Shown piece by piece: positions 1-13,900 of a stretch of 64,000 bases of DNA (position 1 is its first letter; every line of letters starts with the position of its first letter). This DNA comes from Nymphaea colorata (Eukaryota > Streptophyta > Magnoliopsida > Nymphaeales > Nymphaeaceae), in contig NC_045147.1 of NCBI RefSeq assembly GCF_008831285.2, forward strand, positions 21,778,981-21,842,980, given 5' to 3'. The translations under genes were made by a program, and so were the position numbers. Under the pieces are notes generated by a model that made no database searches, was not told the DNA's origin, and worked only from the letters and a program-made list of their open reading frames with translations.

Positions 1-107
1 TACGTCCAAAAAGTTTATTGTATAGTATATCTTGAAAAGGTGCAAGCCGTAATTACTGAGAGAAAGGCGGTGTCCTTTATACGTAATTACCGTGAACGAC
101 GGTTGCA

Positions 108-144
108 AAAAATCGGGCGATTCAAGTTGAATCGCCCGATTTTT
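108..144. repeat. Perfect 18-bp inverted repeat with 1-nt spacer
   Basis: Arms at 108-125 and 127-144 are perfect reverse complements (left arm AAAAATCGGGCGATTCAA) around a single G. It lies in an AT-rich, gene-free stretch (1-360). It could be the centre of a foldback element or a chance hairpin; no flanking target duplication was found. No gene was recognised in 1-360. Confidence 0.85.
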
Positions 145-369
145 ACCCAATTTCTGTTACTCGTCAGAAAATCGCTTAGTAAGGGCAGTTTTAGTATTCA
201 TTTTTCGAAACGACTTTCTACATTTTCTTTCTTACTTCTTAGGAGCGGATCTCGTTTTCGCCTTCTAAGAGTACTTTTGTCCGAAAAAGCTTCGCAATTT
301 TAGTACCTTTCATCAATTTCTTGTAAGTAGAGGGACGAATTTCGAAAAATTGAATTTTAAATAATTGCA

Positions 370-900
370 CATAACTCCGAGATTGCCGTTCCGCCTCGAC
401 CGCTCCGCTCCCCTGTTCCCGCGAAGTTCATAAATGCCAAGGAAGGAAAATTTCCCGCCATCAGTTCAAACCGACGACGGAGAAGCAGAAGGGGTGATCT
501 CCACGATGCTCTTCAATTCTTGATCAAAATCGCAAACTTCCGAGGAGCCCTAGCCTGCTTTCTCAAGAAAAGTTTCTGAAGATCGGGGAAGAAGACGGAG
601 AGAGGTTATATTTTCTGGCTCCGATGGTTTATTCATCCCTTTCGAGCGGATATTTTTTCCGTTTTCTCGCAAGCGTGATGGAGACTATCGATTCCATAGA
701 TCATGAACGAGGGAGAAGGAAATTCTTAGGGGTCCGACGGCTTTCTGCAAATCTGGGAAGCGTTTCCCGATCTAAATCGTGAATTCGAAGGAAACGAAAC
801 TATCGCCAAACCCTAGCTCGGTTTCTCGGTTACCGTATCACAATGTCCGAATATGAAAGGGACGGCGTGTACCGTCTTTGTTCTTTTTTCTCTTCCATGA
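370..900 (-). other. Possible promoter/5' leader and first exon of a gene running left
   Basis: This stretch is more GC-rich than its surroundings. Read on the minus strand it resembles a plant 5' leader: a CT-rich run near 590-610 (CTCTCTCCGTCTTCTTCCCC), then an ATG near 460 in the context TGATGGCGGG. That ATG opens about 34 codons (beginning MAGNFPSLAF) before a stop or an unresolved splice site. A telobox-like AAACCCTAG lies on the plus strand near 811-819. No protein family is recognisable, and the body of the gene would lie outside the window. The region 900-1750 holds nothing I can support. Confidence 0.25.
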
Positions 901-2184
901 TTTCATTTTTATCTAGTTTTTGTTTGCAATGGTTTGCCGAATCATCCTTACCTTGGACCTCCTTTTCCTTAGCCTTCACAGTTCACACACGTTGTTCGTA
1001 CTTTAATCGAATGTAACCTATACCTGGGGGGAGTTTTGGGTACTGTAAATATTGAATTGTAGGGTTTCTTAAAACTCTAGTTATTGGAAAATTACTCAAA
1101 AGGCTGTTTATCTCCTCAGTAATTTCGATAAGTTCGAACTTAACAAAACTGGTTTCAAAATTAAATGGTCCTCTTGGTCCTTCACTCATGTATTTATTCC
1201 TCGACAGTTCATTGCACAAACTCCTTTATTTTATTATTTTCTGAGGTTGATATACGAGTCCCATATATCCTGCTCTAGACGTGAAGTTCCACAGGGCTTT
1301 ATTTCTGGCGACACGGGAATTATTTTCTTACAAATAGTATTTCACTTCTTCATGTATATGAATGTCTCGAAAAGCATTTGGTTGACATTCTTTTTGAACT
1401 ACCACTTTAGAACGCTTTAAGTAAACTCACAAATCATCACGGCATGCAAATAATGAGAATTTGCAGAATTTCATCCCTTGGATACACTAGGTGACCGCTA
1501 GGTTTTTATTCAGTTGTTCTGGGAACACGTTCTTGAGATTGCTCCAACCTTGCCACTTCTGTTTCTTTCGAGAGACTGATCCGTCTTTATCCAGGAGAAA
1601 TAAAATTCCAAGGCAGAAATATATCAGTTATCAACAACTTTGAAAATTCTCACAGAATTGCATGGCAAATACAATTTTTTCTTTCATGGTCAGATTTAAC
1701 TGATGATGGCTACAATCACTCTTTATCCGGATAACTTTGACTTTATTTACATAATTACAGAAAACTTCCCTTTGTTGCTATGTCTTATTCTTGAACACGC
1801 ACTGATCATCTCTAGAAAGGCACGGAAAACTCCGGAAATATGGCACCTGAATACCTGAAAGAGAACTATAATGTAGTTCCCGTGTAGAAGGGCTAGATAA
1901 TCAATTGGCACCTTGATTGGACTCATTAGCCGTAGGATTTGTATTATGGACATACGAGGGACATGCTCTTTCTCGCCAAGCCTATATAAGGAGATGTTTG
2001 TTTTTGTGTCCAGCAATTCCTGTTTCATTTCATCACATCGATGGTCACTTGTCATTATGATGTTTGAATGGTTGCATCTCGTTTTTCCGCTAGGATGGAA
2101 TCCATGCCTGCAAAGCACGTAGATGGTGGTGGTTGGAGAAACTGGGATGAACTAAACTTCTCGCAAATTTATCAAATGGACAAG

Positions 2185-5100
2185 CTAGCTAGCACAGACC
2201 TTAATCATCCCCATCTGAGTTCCACAGATAACAATATCATTGGCAACCATGAGGCTTGTTATCTTGCTTCCGGCTGAAAAAGCCCCCACTTTCTGCTGCT
2301 TCTCTCTCAGCCAGACCTGGTTAAAAGATTTGCTTAATCTAAACGCTTATATCCACATAACCGGGAAACAGTGATAGCCACAAAATTATTTGACCAGAAA
2401 AAAGAAAAAGGAGAAATGAAAAACCTGAACAATGCTTGGTGAAGACTTGCAACTCAGGTACATAAAGTCCTCTACCACCGTCATTGTCCGGATCACTGTT
2501 CTCTTGCCTGCTGTTGCCATAGTGACAAGGGACCCATTCTGCCGTCTTCTTACCTGTATTGTTTATTGTTGTTATTATTATTAGTCATCATCGTTAGCAT
2601 TGTTAATATTTTAAAGAAATATTCCTGACTGAACATTTCAAGTTCATACCTTGATGTTTGAACCTTTGACAGAAGCACCTGCAGTATAGAGAAGGTCTCT
2701 GTAGACAAGAAGAGAATTGATGGGTCTGTTTTTCATCCACCAGCCCTTTGCAGGACTTTCAATTTCACGTCTCTGATCAGTAACCAAATCTATCTCCTGG
2801 GAATGATTTGGATCCTTACATGTTAATGCTTGAGGGCTACAGAGTCACAGACATATATAGACACAAAAATACACATTCTGCAGCCACTTGTATATGTCAA
2901 ATAAGTTCATCACAAGCACGTGCCTGTCATGAATTAAGGGGCATAACTGTTTAAAGCATTAATTGCTACCATCCTTGGAATTCTGGTAATGTTGTAAAGA
3001 GAAGTACTAGAACATATGGTCCTACAAATTGTGCCATTGACTTTATAATGATTAGTTCATAGCAGCAACAATTAATGCATGAAATCACTCTCAGTTTTGG
3101 GTTTTTAGTTGTTCATAACCATGAAAGATTGTGAAAGTGCTTAATGCGCTTATAGTTCTTGTAGGACAATGATAATGATAAGGAGATCACAAGTCTTGAG
3201 GAATCAATAGCAGCAACTAGTATGGATACATTTATAGTTCAGGTTTTTTGCAGAATTGTTTCTCAGCTGATTGATGGGTGCAAACTGCAAAGTACACCAT
3301 TCAGTCTACTGTTTTCATAGACAATTTTGCTTTTCCTGTTTCTTTTTAGGGTGGTTGGCTGGGATTTGCTCATCTAATTAGCAATCTTGAAGAAATTGTG
3401 AAAATTTTGAGTGTTTTCTGTTGTTGACTGCCTTTGAAGGGAACAATGATACCAGCATATCCGACGTCCCTCATATAGATGTACATGGTTAAGACTGCAA
3501 TGTTCTTATTCCTGAAGCAGAATATAGCCCTGCACGAAATACTTCTTTTGTTGAAGACCTGCAACAAGAAGACATTGAAATGCCAAAAATGCACCCGTAA
3601 GCATCTCTCTCCCTGTCTCTTTCTCTCTCTCTCTTCTCCTTTACCACAGATGGTCCTTACTGCTAAGCAAGATGCTCAAATTGATGTTAATGTCTAACAT
3701 ACTAATTTGACTTCAATTTTACGGTCTAAAGTATGTACGTTTTAGGCTTCTAGTTCAATTTGTCATTCCACATGCATGGATATTCTTGACATTTCAATTA
3801 CCATCAAGGAAAGGAACATAGGGTTGAGACCAAGCGAGTCAGTTGAAAGCATAGTATATGCATGTCTGCTTTTTGCATGCTTGACGAGGTCAACTGTCCA
3901 CCAGAATACTAAGAAAGAAATAACAAGAAGATACCTGAACACTTGAGTCTCTGCAACCTAGATAAATCTTGTTTTTTTCTACAAAAAGTGTCCTCAAGTT
4001 TTTGTTTTTGCAGACAACCTTGATAATCCCTGATGCATCACAAACCTGAAAAAACATCTTCCAGTCAAAATTCGGAGCAATGAATGGTTAAACGTATTGA
4101 TGATTATGTGTGAGTAGTGTTTCATTGCATATTCTGTGTGATGCTTATGAGCCTTACGCTTTCGTAGAGTTGGCATTTGCAAAGATCCGGAGAAACTTTG
4201 CATTTCATACAAAGGATATTCTACCTTACCTTGAGACCTCGACTCCTCGTAATTGCATAAAAGAGGCGGTCATGTGCCTCTACTCTCTGAATTGGTTCCT
4301 TCATCTCAACTACAGCCAAGCACTCCAACTTATGCTTTACCATCTGCCAAATCTGTAAAATAACAGACAAATTTTACTTGTTTCTTAAATAAGGAAAGAT
4401 GATCTTAACGTTCTGAGTAAACCCAGTACATGCTAAAAATCACATTGATTACCCTGATGGTTTTGTCCATTGAGCCACTTAAGAGGCTGTCTCCTGGCTC
4501 AAAGAGTCCGAAGCATGTCACTGTTTTTCTGTGCTCCTTGACCTCATGTACAAGCTTGACTGATCTTCCCTTGATATCCCACACCTTAGGATGTACACCA
4601 TGGTATCGGTTACAAACATGATAAAGACAACTTATATGGTCTACCTATATCACATATGTGCGGCAGCTACTGCGGCATCTATCCCCACTTCCTTTCAGGG
4701 AAAAAAATAGACACCAAAAGAACACGGCTGCAACTCAGGGAGTATGTGCAAACACATACAAAGTAACGAGATGCTACACAAAGTGTACCTTCAAGTACCA
4801 TAGTCACAACAAATAGGTGATGTTTGAAAACATTGCATATTTATTGCCAAAACAACACAAGTCATTTTTAAATGAAAAATCTCACGGTATTTTCAAAATA
4901 TTGGCAAAAAAATATATATTTAAATATTATTGAAATATTTCGACCCTTTTTATAGTTTCTTAATGTACGTTATCATATCTTTCCATATTTTGTTTGTCTT
5001 AAAATTTTAAAAACTTTTTTAAATCTTTATCTTGCAAAAAAGTTAATATAAAATTCTTAATTTCGTAATTTTTCTATTGTCTTATATGCTATTTGGCTTT

Positions 5101-7879
5101 TTGATTCCCGAGATTTTCTTTAAAAAGCCAACTTCACCGAAAAAATATCCAAGAAAAATATTGCAGGCAATAACCCGAGCGTTGCATTTATGCTTATGCC
5201 CTCGACCCATTAGAAACTATTGATTTAGGTTATGTGTAGGCTATTGCGATGAACAAACAGCTTGAGCTGAATTTGTGCTCAACTCATTTAATAAATGAGT
5301 CAAGCTCGAGCCAAAAGTCTAACTTCAGCACTTACTTGAGCCGACTTCGAGTTTCATAAACTCACCATATACAAGCTCAGTTAAGCTGGTTTGTATATAG
5401 CATTAAGTTTATTTTTTATGTTTTATTCTTTTAAATTTATCCTTTCTTCTTCTTCTTCTTCTCTTTCTCTCTCTCTGAGAAGATCCTTATAAAGGGTCCT
5501 TGGGTATCGGGCCTGGCTCTCTTATGGAGACTTTCGTCATCTAGTTGGTGGAGGTAAACCAGGTGGTTGCCCATTAAGTATAACTAACTAGGTTGTGGAA
5601 GAAGAGGGTTGAAAGTGGTTTGTTTAGGTAGAGGAACCAAACCAGTTGTTACCAGTTTGATAAATGATAAAATAGAGATGCATGAGGGGTAGCTCAGTGT
5701 GGAGCTCAAGGCGTGCTTGGTCTATTATCTTGAAGTTCGTTGGCTCTGATCTACAAGCCTAGGCAAGTCGAGTTGAAGCCTGACTACTACAGTTCGTCAG
5801 ATTTAAGTTCGAGTTTTGACTTGAGCTCCAGCCGGGTTCAAGCTGACTAGTATAATAATACCTGTACATTTTCTTCAAGCTCAACGAACCTGTTAAAATA
5901 CGGTTGATTGTCAACCATCATGCGTTAAAAAATGTAAAAATATGCTAGTGATATTTTAGAGTTTTAGTATATTGTGATCCATTGATTGTTCAACTTTGCA
6001 AAAAGCATACACACATTTCATGTAGAATGCTGATCGTATCTAGAAGGTGATTGTTAACAAAAAGAAAAAAATAGTTTCCTGTTGTTGGACTACATGCTCA
6101 GAAATCCATATATACAGGACATCATTAGTCACAAAATGGGACTGGATTTTTAGGTCCCTTTCTCTCCCTAATTTTCTATCAATTCTCGAGTGTAGAAGTT
6201 GGTTGAAAATAGAAAAATGAAAAGTAATAAGAGGGAGAGAGAAAAAAGAAAGGGTTGGAACAACCAGTCCCAAAATGGGACATGCTATATATATATATTC
6301 AACCAGTCCCACTTTGGGACTGGTTTTTCAGGTCCCCAACCTCCCTTAGGATCCACCAAATCTACGTGGCAGAGAAAAGAGAGGGTGGTTTTGGAGGGGT
6401 GGAGACCTCAAAAACCAGACCCAAAACGGGACTGGTTTTGCTTATTCCCCATATATGCATATGGAAAAAAGATACATGGGGGCAGAGAGAGATTGAATGG
6501 AGGTGTGGGTCTTCAACATGTCCTTAGTTCCTTTTTGAAAATTTTGATCACAAAGAAGGGCAGAACTAACTCAGTCAATGTTGGCAAAGCCTGATTCTGC
6601 AACAGAAGTGGCCTGTTGTAAACCCAGCCACTCTGACCACGTTGGTTTCTAGTCAAATCGAAGCTCTTTTCACATCTAAAGGATGAAAATGTCCAGTCCA
6701 GTTCAGAGCAACCAATGCTACTGGTTTTTACTTTCTCCACCCTCACCCAAGTTGCACCGATTCAGGTGTGGCACCATTTTAACAAGTTAAGCTACATAGA
6801 GTTCTAGCAATTGTTACATTTGATGTTACATTCAGTATATTGCTGCTGCTGCTTAACTTCAAATTAGAAAAAATTGTGAACCTTATGACATATCAATCAA
6901 TCTGAATTTGTTACCTTAATTGTCCCATCTGAATGGCCGCTGTGAAGCTGTCCCTTGTAATATGTAAGCGCATGTACTGCTCCACTGTTTTTTTGTCCAA
7001 ACTCCAGAAATTGCGTGTGGCCATATGAAATACTCTGCTCTTAACATCAGGGTCAGTAGGTCGATTGAAGCTAGTATTCAGCATTTATTTGTTGATTTAA
7101 ACTATTAAAAAAATTGAGTTGAATCTAAGAACCATTTACACTCTTGAAAATATGTACGACATTTCTAATTTATAGTGAAAAGAGGGCGCATATTGCAAGT
7201 GAAAAAGCTATTATAAGATTAAATTTGGTAAAGGGTAATATGCTGCAAGAGCCTGATTCTTTTATCAGTGAGCGAAACCAAAGTTACTGAAGTTTCTTTG
7301 TACAATCAGACTTTCAAAGCTAATTGAGAATGAAACTAGAATGTAGTTCACCTTTTCTAAATTCAATGGAATTGAATAATCTATTGCTTTCGCCAATTCC
7401 TCAGCCACCCAGGTCACATTTGATAGCCTTCTTAGTGATTCCCTCAGTTGTTCAGATATATTTACAAGTTTTTGCATTCCTGCAGTACTTGCGTATCAGA
7501 GGCCTGTTAGAGATTACTGTCAGAGATATAGTTCTAGCAAAATACCTTGGCTAGATGCATAGTTAAAGAGGAAGAGACATGCAAGGAGCCTTTCCTCTAG
7601 CTCAGATCCAGGATGTAGAAAGCGTGCTATTCCAGCTAATATGGTGTCACATGCTGAATCTTGTAGAGAATTTCCCAATGATGCAAATTCATATCCCATT
7701 CGTGCAACAGCTATGAGACAATCTCTTGAAACTCTTAAGGACTTGCTCTGAAGCCCCTTTCCTAGTGCATGAAATAATGGATTCCCCATAAGAATAATGC
7801 TTCTTGAGATCTTTCGGCACCAACTTTCAGAATCTAGTTCCTGAAAAAATTGTTGCCCTTGTCAGGATCAATTTATTAA

Positions 7880-7942
<63 letters not shown>

Positions 7943-10900
7943 AGACCAGCTAGTCCTACCAGTGACAATCTGGACCCTAGGATGGCTTCAGACGAAGCTC
8001 CAGATCTCCATTTCCTTTTATAAAAGGAGCGGAAAAGGAAGGTGGGTAGTTAACATTTATGATTACTACCTCCTTTTCAAAAAGGTAGAGATCTAGATCC
8101 TTGGATGCCATAACAACTTCCAGATTCTTACTCGTATGACTAGCTAATATGCTGAACTGGTCCTATCCAATTCACATATATCTGAGAGCCATGTGCCTTT
8201 TTGTACCTAACTGTGTCTATATGTGTGCATATCTATTTGAATTCCTCGCAGAAAAAATGCATAAAAATATGTAAAGATATCTATGTTAATTCTACTGGAT
8301 CATAACTGGTCAAATAGTCTCACCTGTAAGCTTTGGTCTGATATATCTAGACTTTTTATCATGCTCCTATGTGTAGAAGAGCTTAAGCCTGCTTTCTTGA
8401 TTAGCCATGCAATTGTAGATGGTTCTCCTGTAATAGTATAACTGCCTCCTAAATTCGCTAGAATAGAAGCTGCCATTGTCTGTGCCTTGGTGCTTTGGTC
8501 AGATGAAACCGATTTAAGCAGGACCTCCATGGCTTCTTCTCTGAATACACTCTTACCAGCTGCATCTTCCTGAATTAATATTTTGTTATTAACGATGCAG
8601 ATACATGCTACGAAAAAAGAGTAATGAGAACCTGGAGTTTCTTTCTGTGCCCTTAACAAATTGTATGATGTATGTCCATGGACTTCAAACAATTTTTTAT
8701 TTTTATTTTTATGGTGAACATCAATAAGATTATATTTCATTCATTGTACAGCAAATTCTTTTCTGAAAGATAGCATCAGCCATGCATATAGCTCATTCAA
8801 ACATGAGGTCAGATTAGTGGGTGTCCGTTTTTTCCCTACATCAGTAATCTGTGTACAATGCTTCTTCTACTGAAACCTTTTAACTATGAGCTAGAATGTT
8901 TACCATAATATCTAGCTCAAGCAACAAACTTGCTGCAAAAAGTTTGTGCTCAAGTTGTAGTTGCTGTATGCAGGCAACCAATGTGTGCATGATGTTGGAA
9001 TGACCTTCTTGTCGTATTTGACGTAATAGACCTACAGCTGATGACCTGATGCACAGGCAAACATCACGTCAGATCTTTAACCATTGCAAAAGAAAATCAG
9101 GAACTTAAAAAAAAAGAATTCAACAATTTGTTCTTAATTATTTGTCTAAGTAAGATAATTATCTTATCTCCTAATCTTGTTATTAGTACTTGATGAAGAT
9201 GCTCAGCCAAATGATTAGTTACATTTGCTCATTCTTCTATTCTCTAGTAAGTAATATTTTAGCATTCAATGCGGTCATAGACTCATAGCTATGGTGGTAA
9301 AAAAGAGGATACAACTAAACTAGAGAATGTGGTGGAAAAGAAAGTCTTAAGATAAAGTATGAGCAAGAATCTGGGAAGCACAAATTACGTGTTTTTGATG
9401 ATGGAAAAATTGTGATTCTTTCTTTAGGATAATGCAATTATTCATATACATATACATTTTGGATCAGAAAACCATTAATGACACAAAAAACCTGTGACCG
9501 ATATAGAGTAATCTCGTATAATGACTACAAGAATGATCAGGCTGTCTCCTAAGTCATACATGTGATTAGCTGTAACAGAGGAGGGACTTCAATTTAGTCT
9601 CCCTTTAGCTTTGTATGCATCAAGATGGATGAAAGTTGAACTAGTCTTTGTCAAATTACATAGTTACTCAACTTAATTCTAACATGTGTAACATATTATT
9701 GTGCTTGTTCACATAGTCCTAGGATATCCATGGCTTGTGTATAAAATTCTGCAAAACTCGTGTACATTATTATCTCTTTGCTTGTTCTCTACTTGGCCTT
9801 TCCTAGGATATCCATGGCCTTGTTGGATGGATTGAACATTTCCTTTTCTCTTTTGGTGTTTTCGAGATCTTTTTTGGGGTATATTTTTTTCTGTCTCCTT
9901 TCCATTCTATGTATCTTAAGCTACAACAACAGAAACCCAAATCATGTTATTTAGTTTAATAGTAAAAGAATACCTTTAACAATAATTTACCTATGGAAAG
10001 GCCAGTTGTACTCTAAGATAATATGTGTTTGATGTGCATACCTTGGTAAACGGAGAATTTCATATAAGAACTCAAGTATAACGCATCTTGCATGTTCTTC
10101 TTTACTCTGAAGTAGTCGGATAAATGGAGCCATGGGTGTTACTTGTGCCAAAAAGTTTCTACAGCCTCCATCTGACCTCATGCACCTCACCAATATGGAT
10201 GCCAAAGAGATCCTTTCCTCAAGATTCGTAGAACTGATGAGGTTCACAAGTCCAGGGAGAATTCTTAATGATAATATTGCTGTTATATGCATGTTGTTAG
10301 TTGCATCATCAAATGCTGTTACCAATCTTTCTATCATCATTAATGCTGCCACAGCAGGAACTAGAGGAATAGATATTGGTCCATTTTTATAAAGATCAGC
10401 ATTGCATATAACCTCCACTAGTGTTGGCAAAATCTCTAGTGATTTTACCTCTTCTGTAGTTGGATGTAATAAATAAATTAGGATAGCTGCCTCATATATC
10501 TTCTTGTTTAAAGCATTAGCTAGTGCATGCATGTCCATGTTTTTCTTCTTGATGTAATTGAGTGTGGAGCCTTCTTTCAATATCAAAGATGACAGAATAG
10601 ATATGCATGCCCTTATAACTTCTTCAACTTTGGATGTCAAGATAAGATGTATCAGTTGGCTAAGCACCACTTCCTGTAGCATTATACATCTTTCTAGAAT
10701 TTCATTTTCTAATTTTCCCCAAATAGTTGAAACTTCTAAAATAGCATTTTCACTATTCCCCAGCTCCTTTGAGAAGCATAATGCTGATACTGCAGTTTCA
10801 AATCTTTCTTGTATTTCTGTGCAGATGTCACTGTTGGATTTCAAGTTTACAAGGCCATGTATCTTTTCCCCTTCTGCAAAATCTATGTTTTTCCATGGAG

Positions 10901-13900
10901 ACCTCATATTATGATTGAAAGGATAGAATTTGTCCTTCTCAGGTTCCATGCACGTGCAGCGGCCTGAATAATTGATATTCTCGTTCATTCTTCTGCTAGC
11001 TAAAGTTTTCTCCCTTCTGCTGCCTGGTGGAAAGATAATATTGCTTGTTGGAAAAATGTTGGTTACGTTATCAGACAAGTCAAACAAATATTGTAGATCA
11101 GTGGTGCTGAGTTCTGAGTCAGAGAAGTTGAAGTCACTGATAGGGCTATCTGGTCTGCCAGACATGGAGAACGCTTTATTCATTCCATTGGTTTCTTGCA
11201 GTAGGCATCTTCTAGATCCCAGCGGACATTTGTTTGTGCACTTCAACACTGGAATCAAATGTTGTCTGAACAGCTTTCTGTGTGTTATCGGTACCAAAGT
11301 CAGTGAAAGCCTATAAGTTCCTTGATTCTTCTTCAGCAATCTAAATGAACCACACCAGTGGAATGAAAAGACATTTTCAATTTGAATATGGATTTTACCT
11401 CTCAAAGACACTCATATTCAGATAGTGGTCAGAGCCCTTTGATACATGAACACTAGAATTATTGACTGGGAATGCTACTGGACTGTCATTCATGTTCGCC
11501 ATTGCCTGACTTAAAGTAACTTCGTTAGTACCCAGTTTCCAGCATCATATGTGCTACTACTTTTAAATACAAGTGATTGAAAAAATGATCACGTGCAGTA
11601 CAACTGCCAAGCACATTCACTGTAAATTATCTATTATCAGTAAATTGTCACACTCTTGACCATCTATGAGGAGTTATAAGAAGTTTTAGGGTTGCATGCA
11701 ACTCATTTGCAAAAAGCAACTATGAAATTCTGGTGGGACATGCAAAAACAGGATGTATTTTGGTTGCATAGCATATTTGTTTCTCATGACATCAACAAAA
11801 CATTACTTTGGTGTTGGTTGGTTTGATCAGGTTCATGTCTTGATAGTCATGCAGTTACTGCTTAGAGATTCCTTTAACTGAATTCAGATCTTAACAAGTT
11901 TGACAGGAGTGAAAGCACGTGCTGGTCATTTGATTTGAGAACTAGAACGATAGCATGCCAATACATAAATATGTACATACATATGTATAACATGACTGAT
12001 TGACAGATAAGCATGTACACTCAACTACAAAGCACACACTTTGGTGAGTGTGTGTGAGTTTCTGTGCGTTCTTGTGCTAGTTTATCAAATTTTACTTCAA
12101 CTTCTTCATTTTCCGATCAACCACTTACCAGGCACGATTCCAGTAAGGAGTATTAGATTTTTTTCCTGTTCAACTTTTAATGTCTGTACGTAGTATTTTT
12201 ATTGTGGTTCATCTCCCTAGTTCTTTAAACAAGGCCCTGTTATTGGCTGATACTAAAAACAAGAGAGAAATAAAGAGGGAAGCATGAGGCTGGATGATTC
12301 TCATTTGGACGATGATAGTGTTTTAGATGTTTACTTGTTTACTCTTTCGCTAAAGGTGCAAGTATTTTCCTGCTTAGTGAAATCGTTAGTAAACTGATTT
12401 TTGTTTCATCCATTTTAGTAAGTGTTTGTTGAGACAAGTTGCATTCTATCAATTCCATTGCATTGAACACCAACGGAGAGGGTTTCTTATTCACTCTGGT
12501 CTCTTTTTTCCTTTTACACCGAAGTAAATGAATAATTTAGGACCCGTGTTCTGGGCATGCCATTTCTATAACATTTGGAGGGTGGGAATGCTTCTGAATC
12601 AGGTGCTACTCCAATCTCATACTGGGGTCACAAAATTTGGTGGGAAGTTTGTCCCCGGTTAAGGTCTGCATTGAATTTGGTTTTCGAAAAAAAAAAAAAG
12701 TAAAATTGGTTCGACTTGAAGAGGGTAACACACATGACTAGTCGGTCGCCTTATATTTTGTTTCAAGCGCTGTCACAAATATTGGCGATCTTTTCCCAAA
12801 TAAATGACAAAAAGGGGGAAAATAGAAGAAAAACAAAAAGGGAAAAATTGTGGTACTTTGTAAAATATTTGAAAATGAGACTATTTGCACTTTTTCTTCA
12901 GAATAAATGTTTTTTAATGTAATTTAATTTTCTGGATGAATTTTTTAAAGAAAATTAGTAGAAAACTCATTTTTTCATATTCTTTCTACAACATTTTTCT
13001 ATTTTTCATTTTTTGAATTTCTGAAAAAGCATTGCCCTTTAGTACATTGGGAGAATCTCGCCAATAAAAAACCAAGAAAGATATTTGTGAATGACGTCCA
13101 GCAACACCCTTATGGGTCAGATCTAGGTCTAACATGATCCTTGGGAAGTCATTTCATGCAAATTTACTATCATTTGAGAGTTTCTAGATGCTGCTGCTGA
13201 AATTTTTCTCTCTGTTTCAGAAGAACTGATATGGCATATGAATAGATCTTTACCTCTTGGAAGGCTTCTTTTTCAGCTTGTTGACAAAAACCCAGATGTT
13301 CCATGCCTGTCTCCTGGTACCTGTACACACAATTAGCATATAAAGATAGCTTATGGACTTGATATATAATACGCGCATGTGCACAAAAGAAGCAGCAGTG
13401 AAGCTGGCAAACTGGATATTACTAAAGAACGCAACGGAAACATTCGGCAAACAATATGAATAAATGCAATTTGTCTGGTAAGATCTCCCAGCAGTACTTT
13501 TTCCCTCATCAGACGTGCAAGGATTCCTTGTTGGTAATTTGCCTAAAATTTCTCACAGAATTCGGGGATATATGTTTCGTCATATGTGCTGTTCTGTGAA
13601 TTTCTGCAGTTGTATTGTCTGCTTGTTTTCGACAGAAAGGATGTTCTCAATGCTGAGAATGGATTTGGGCTGGCAAAAATGTAACCAGAACACTCAATTT
13701 TGTACTACATCAATGGTTCTCGGCATTATGACCCTGATCCTGATAAGAGGTGGCAAGTTGGCAGCTATTTTTTGTTTCGAGAAGTGTGTACAATTCATAT
13801 AGTTAACAAGAAAAGCAAAACGAAGTCTAGCTGGATTTTCCATTTAAGCTTCATCTTGAACTATGCGTGCACGACGCAGGCACGCTAGTGCACACACGCA

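Noticed and set aside
9760-9954. 64-codon hydrophobic plus-strand frame
   Set aside because: It lies within an intron of the LIN-like gene on the opposite strand and consists of AT-rich hydrophobic codons. No motif.
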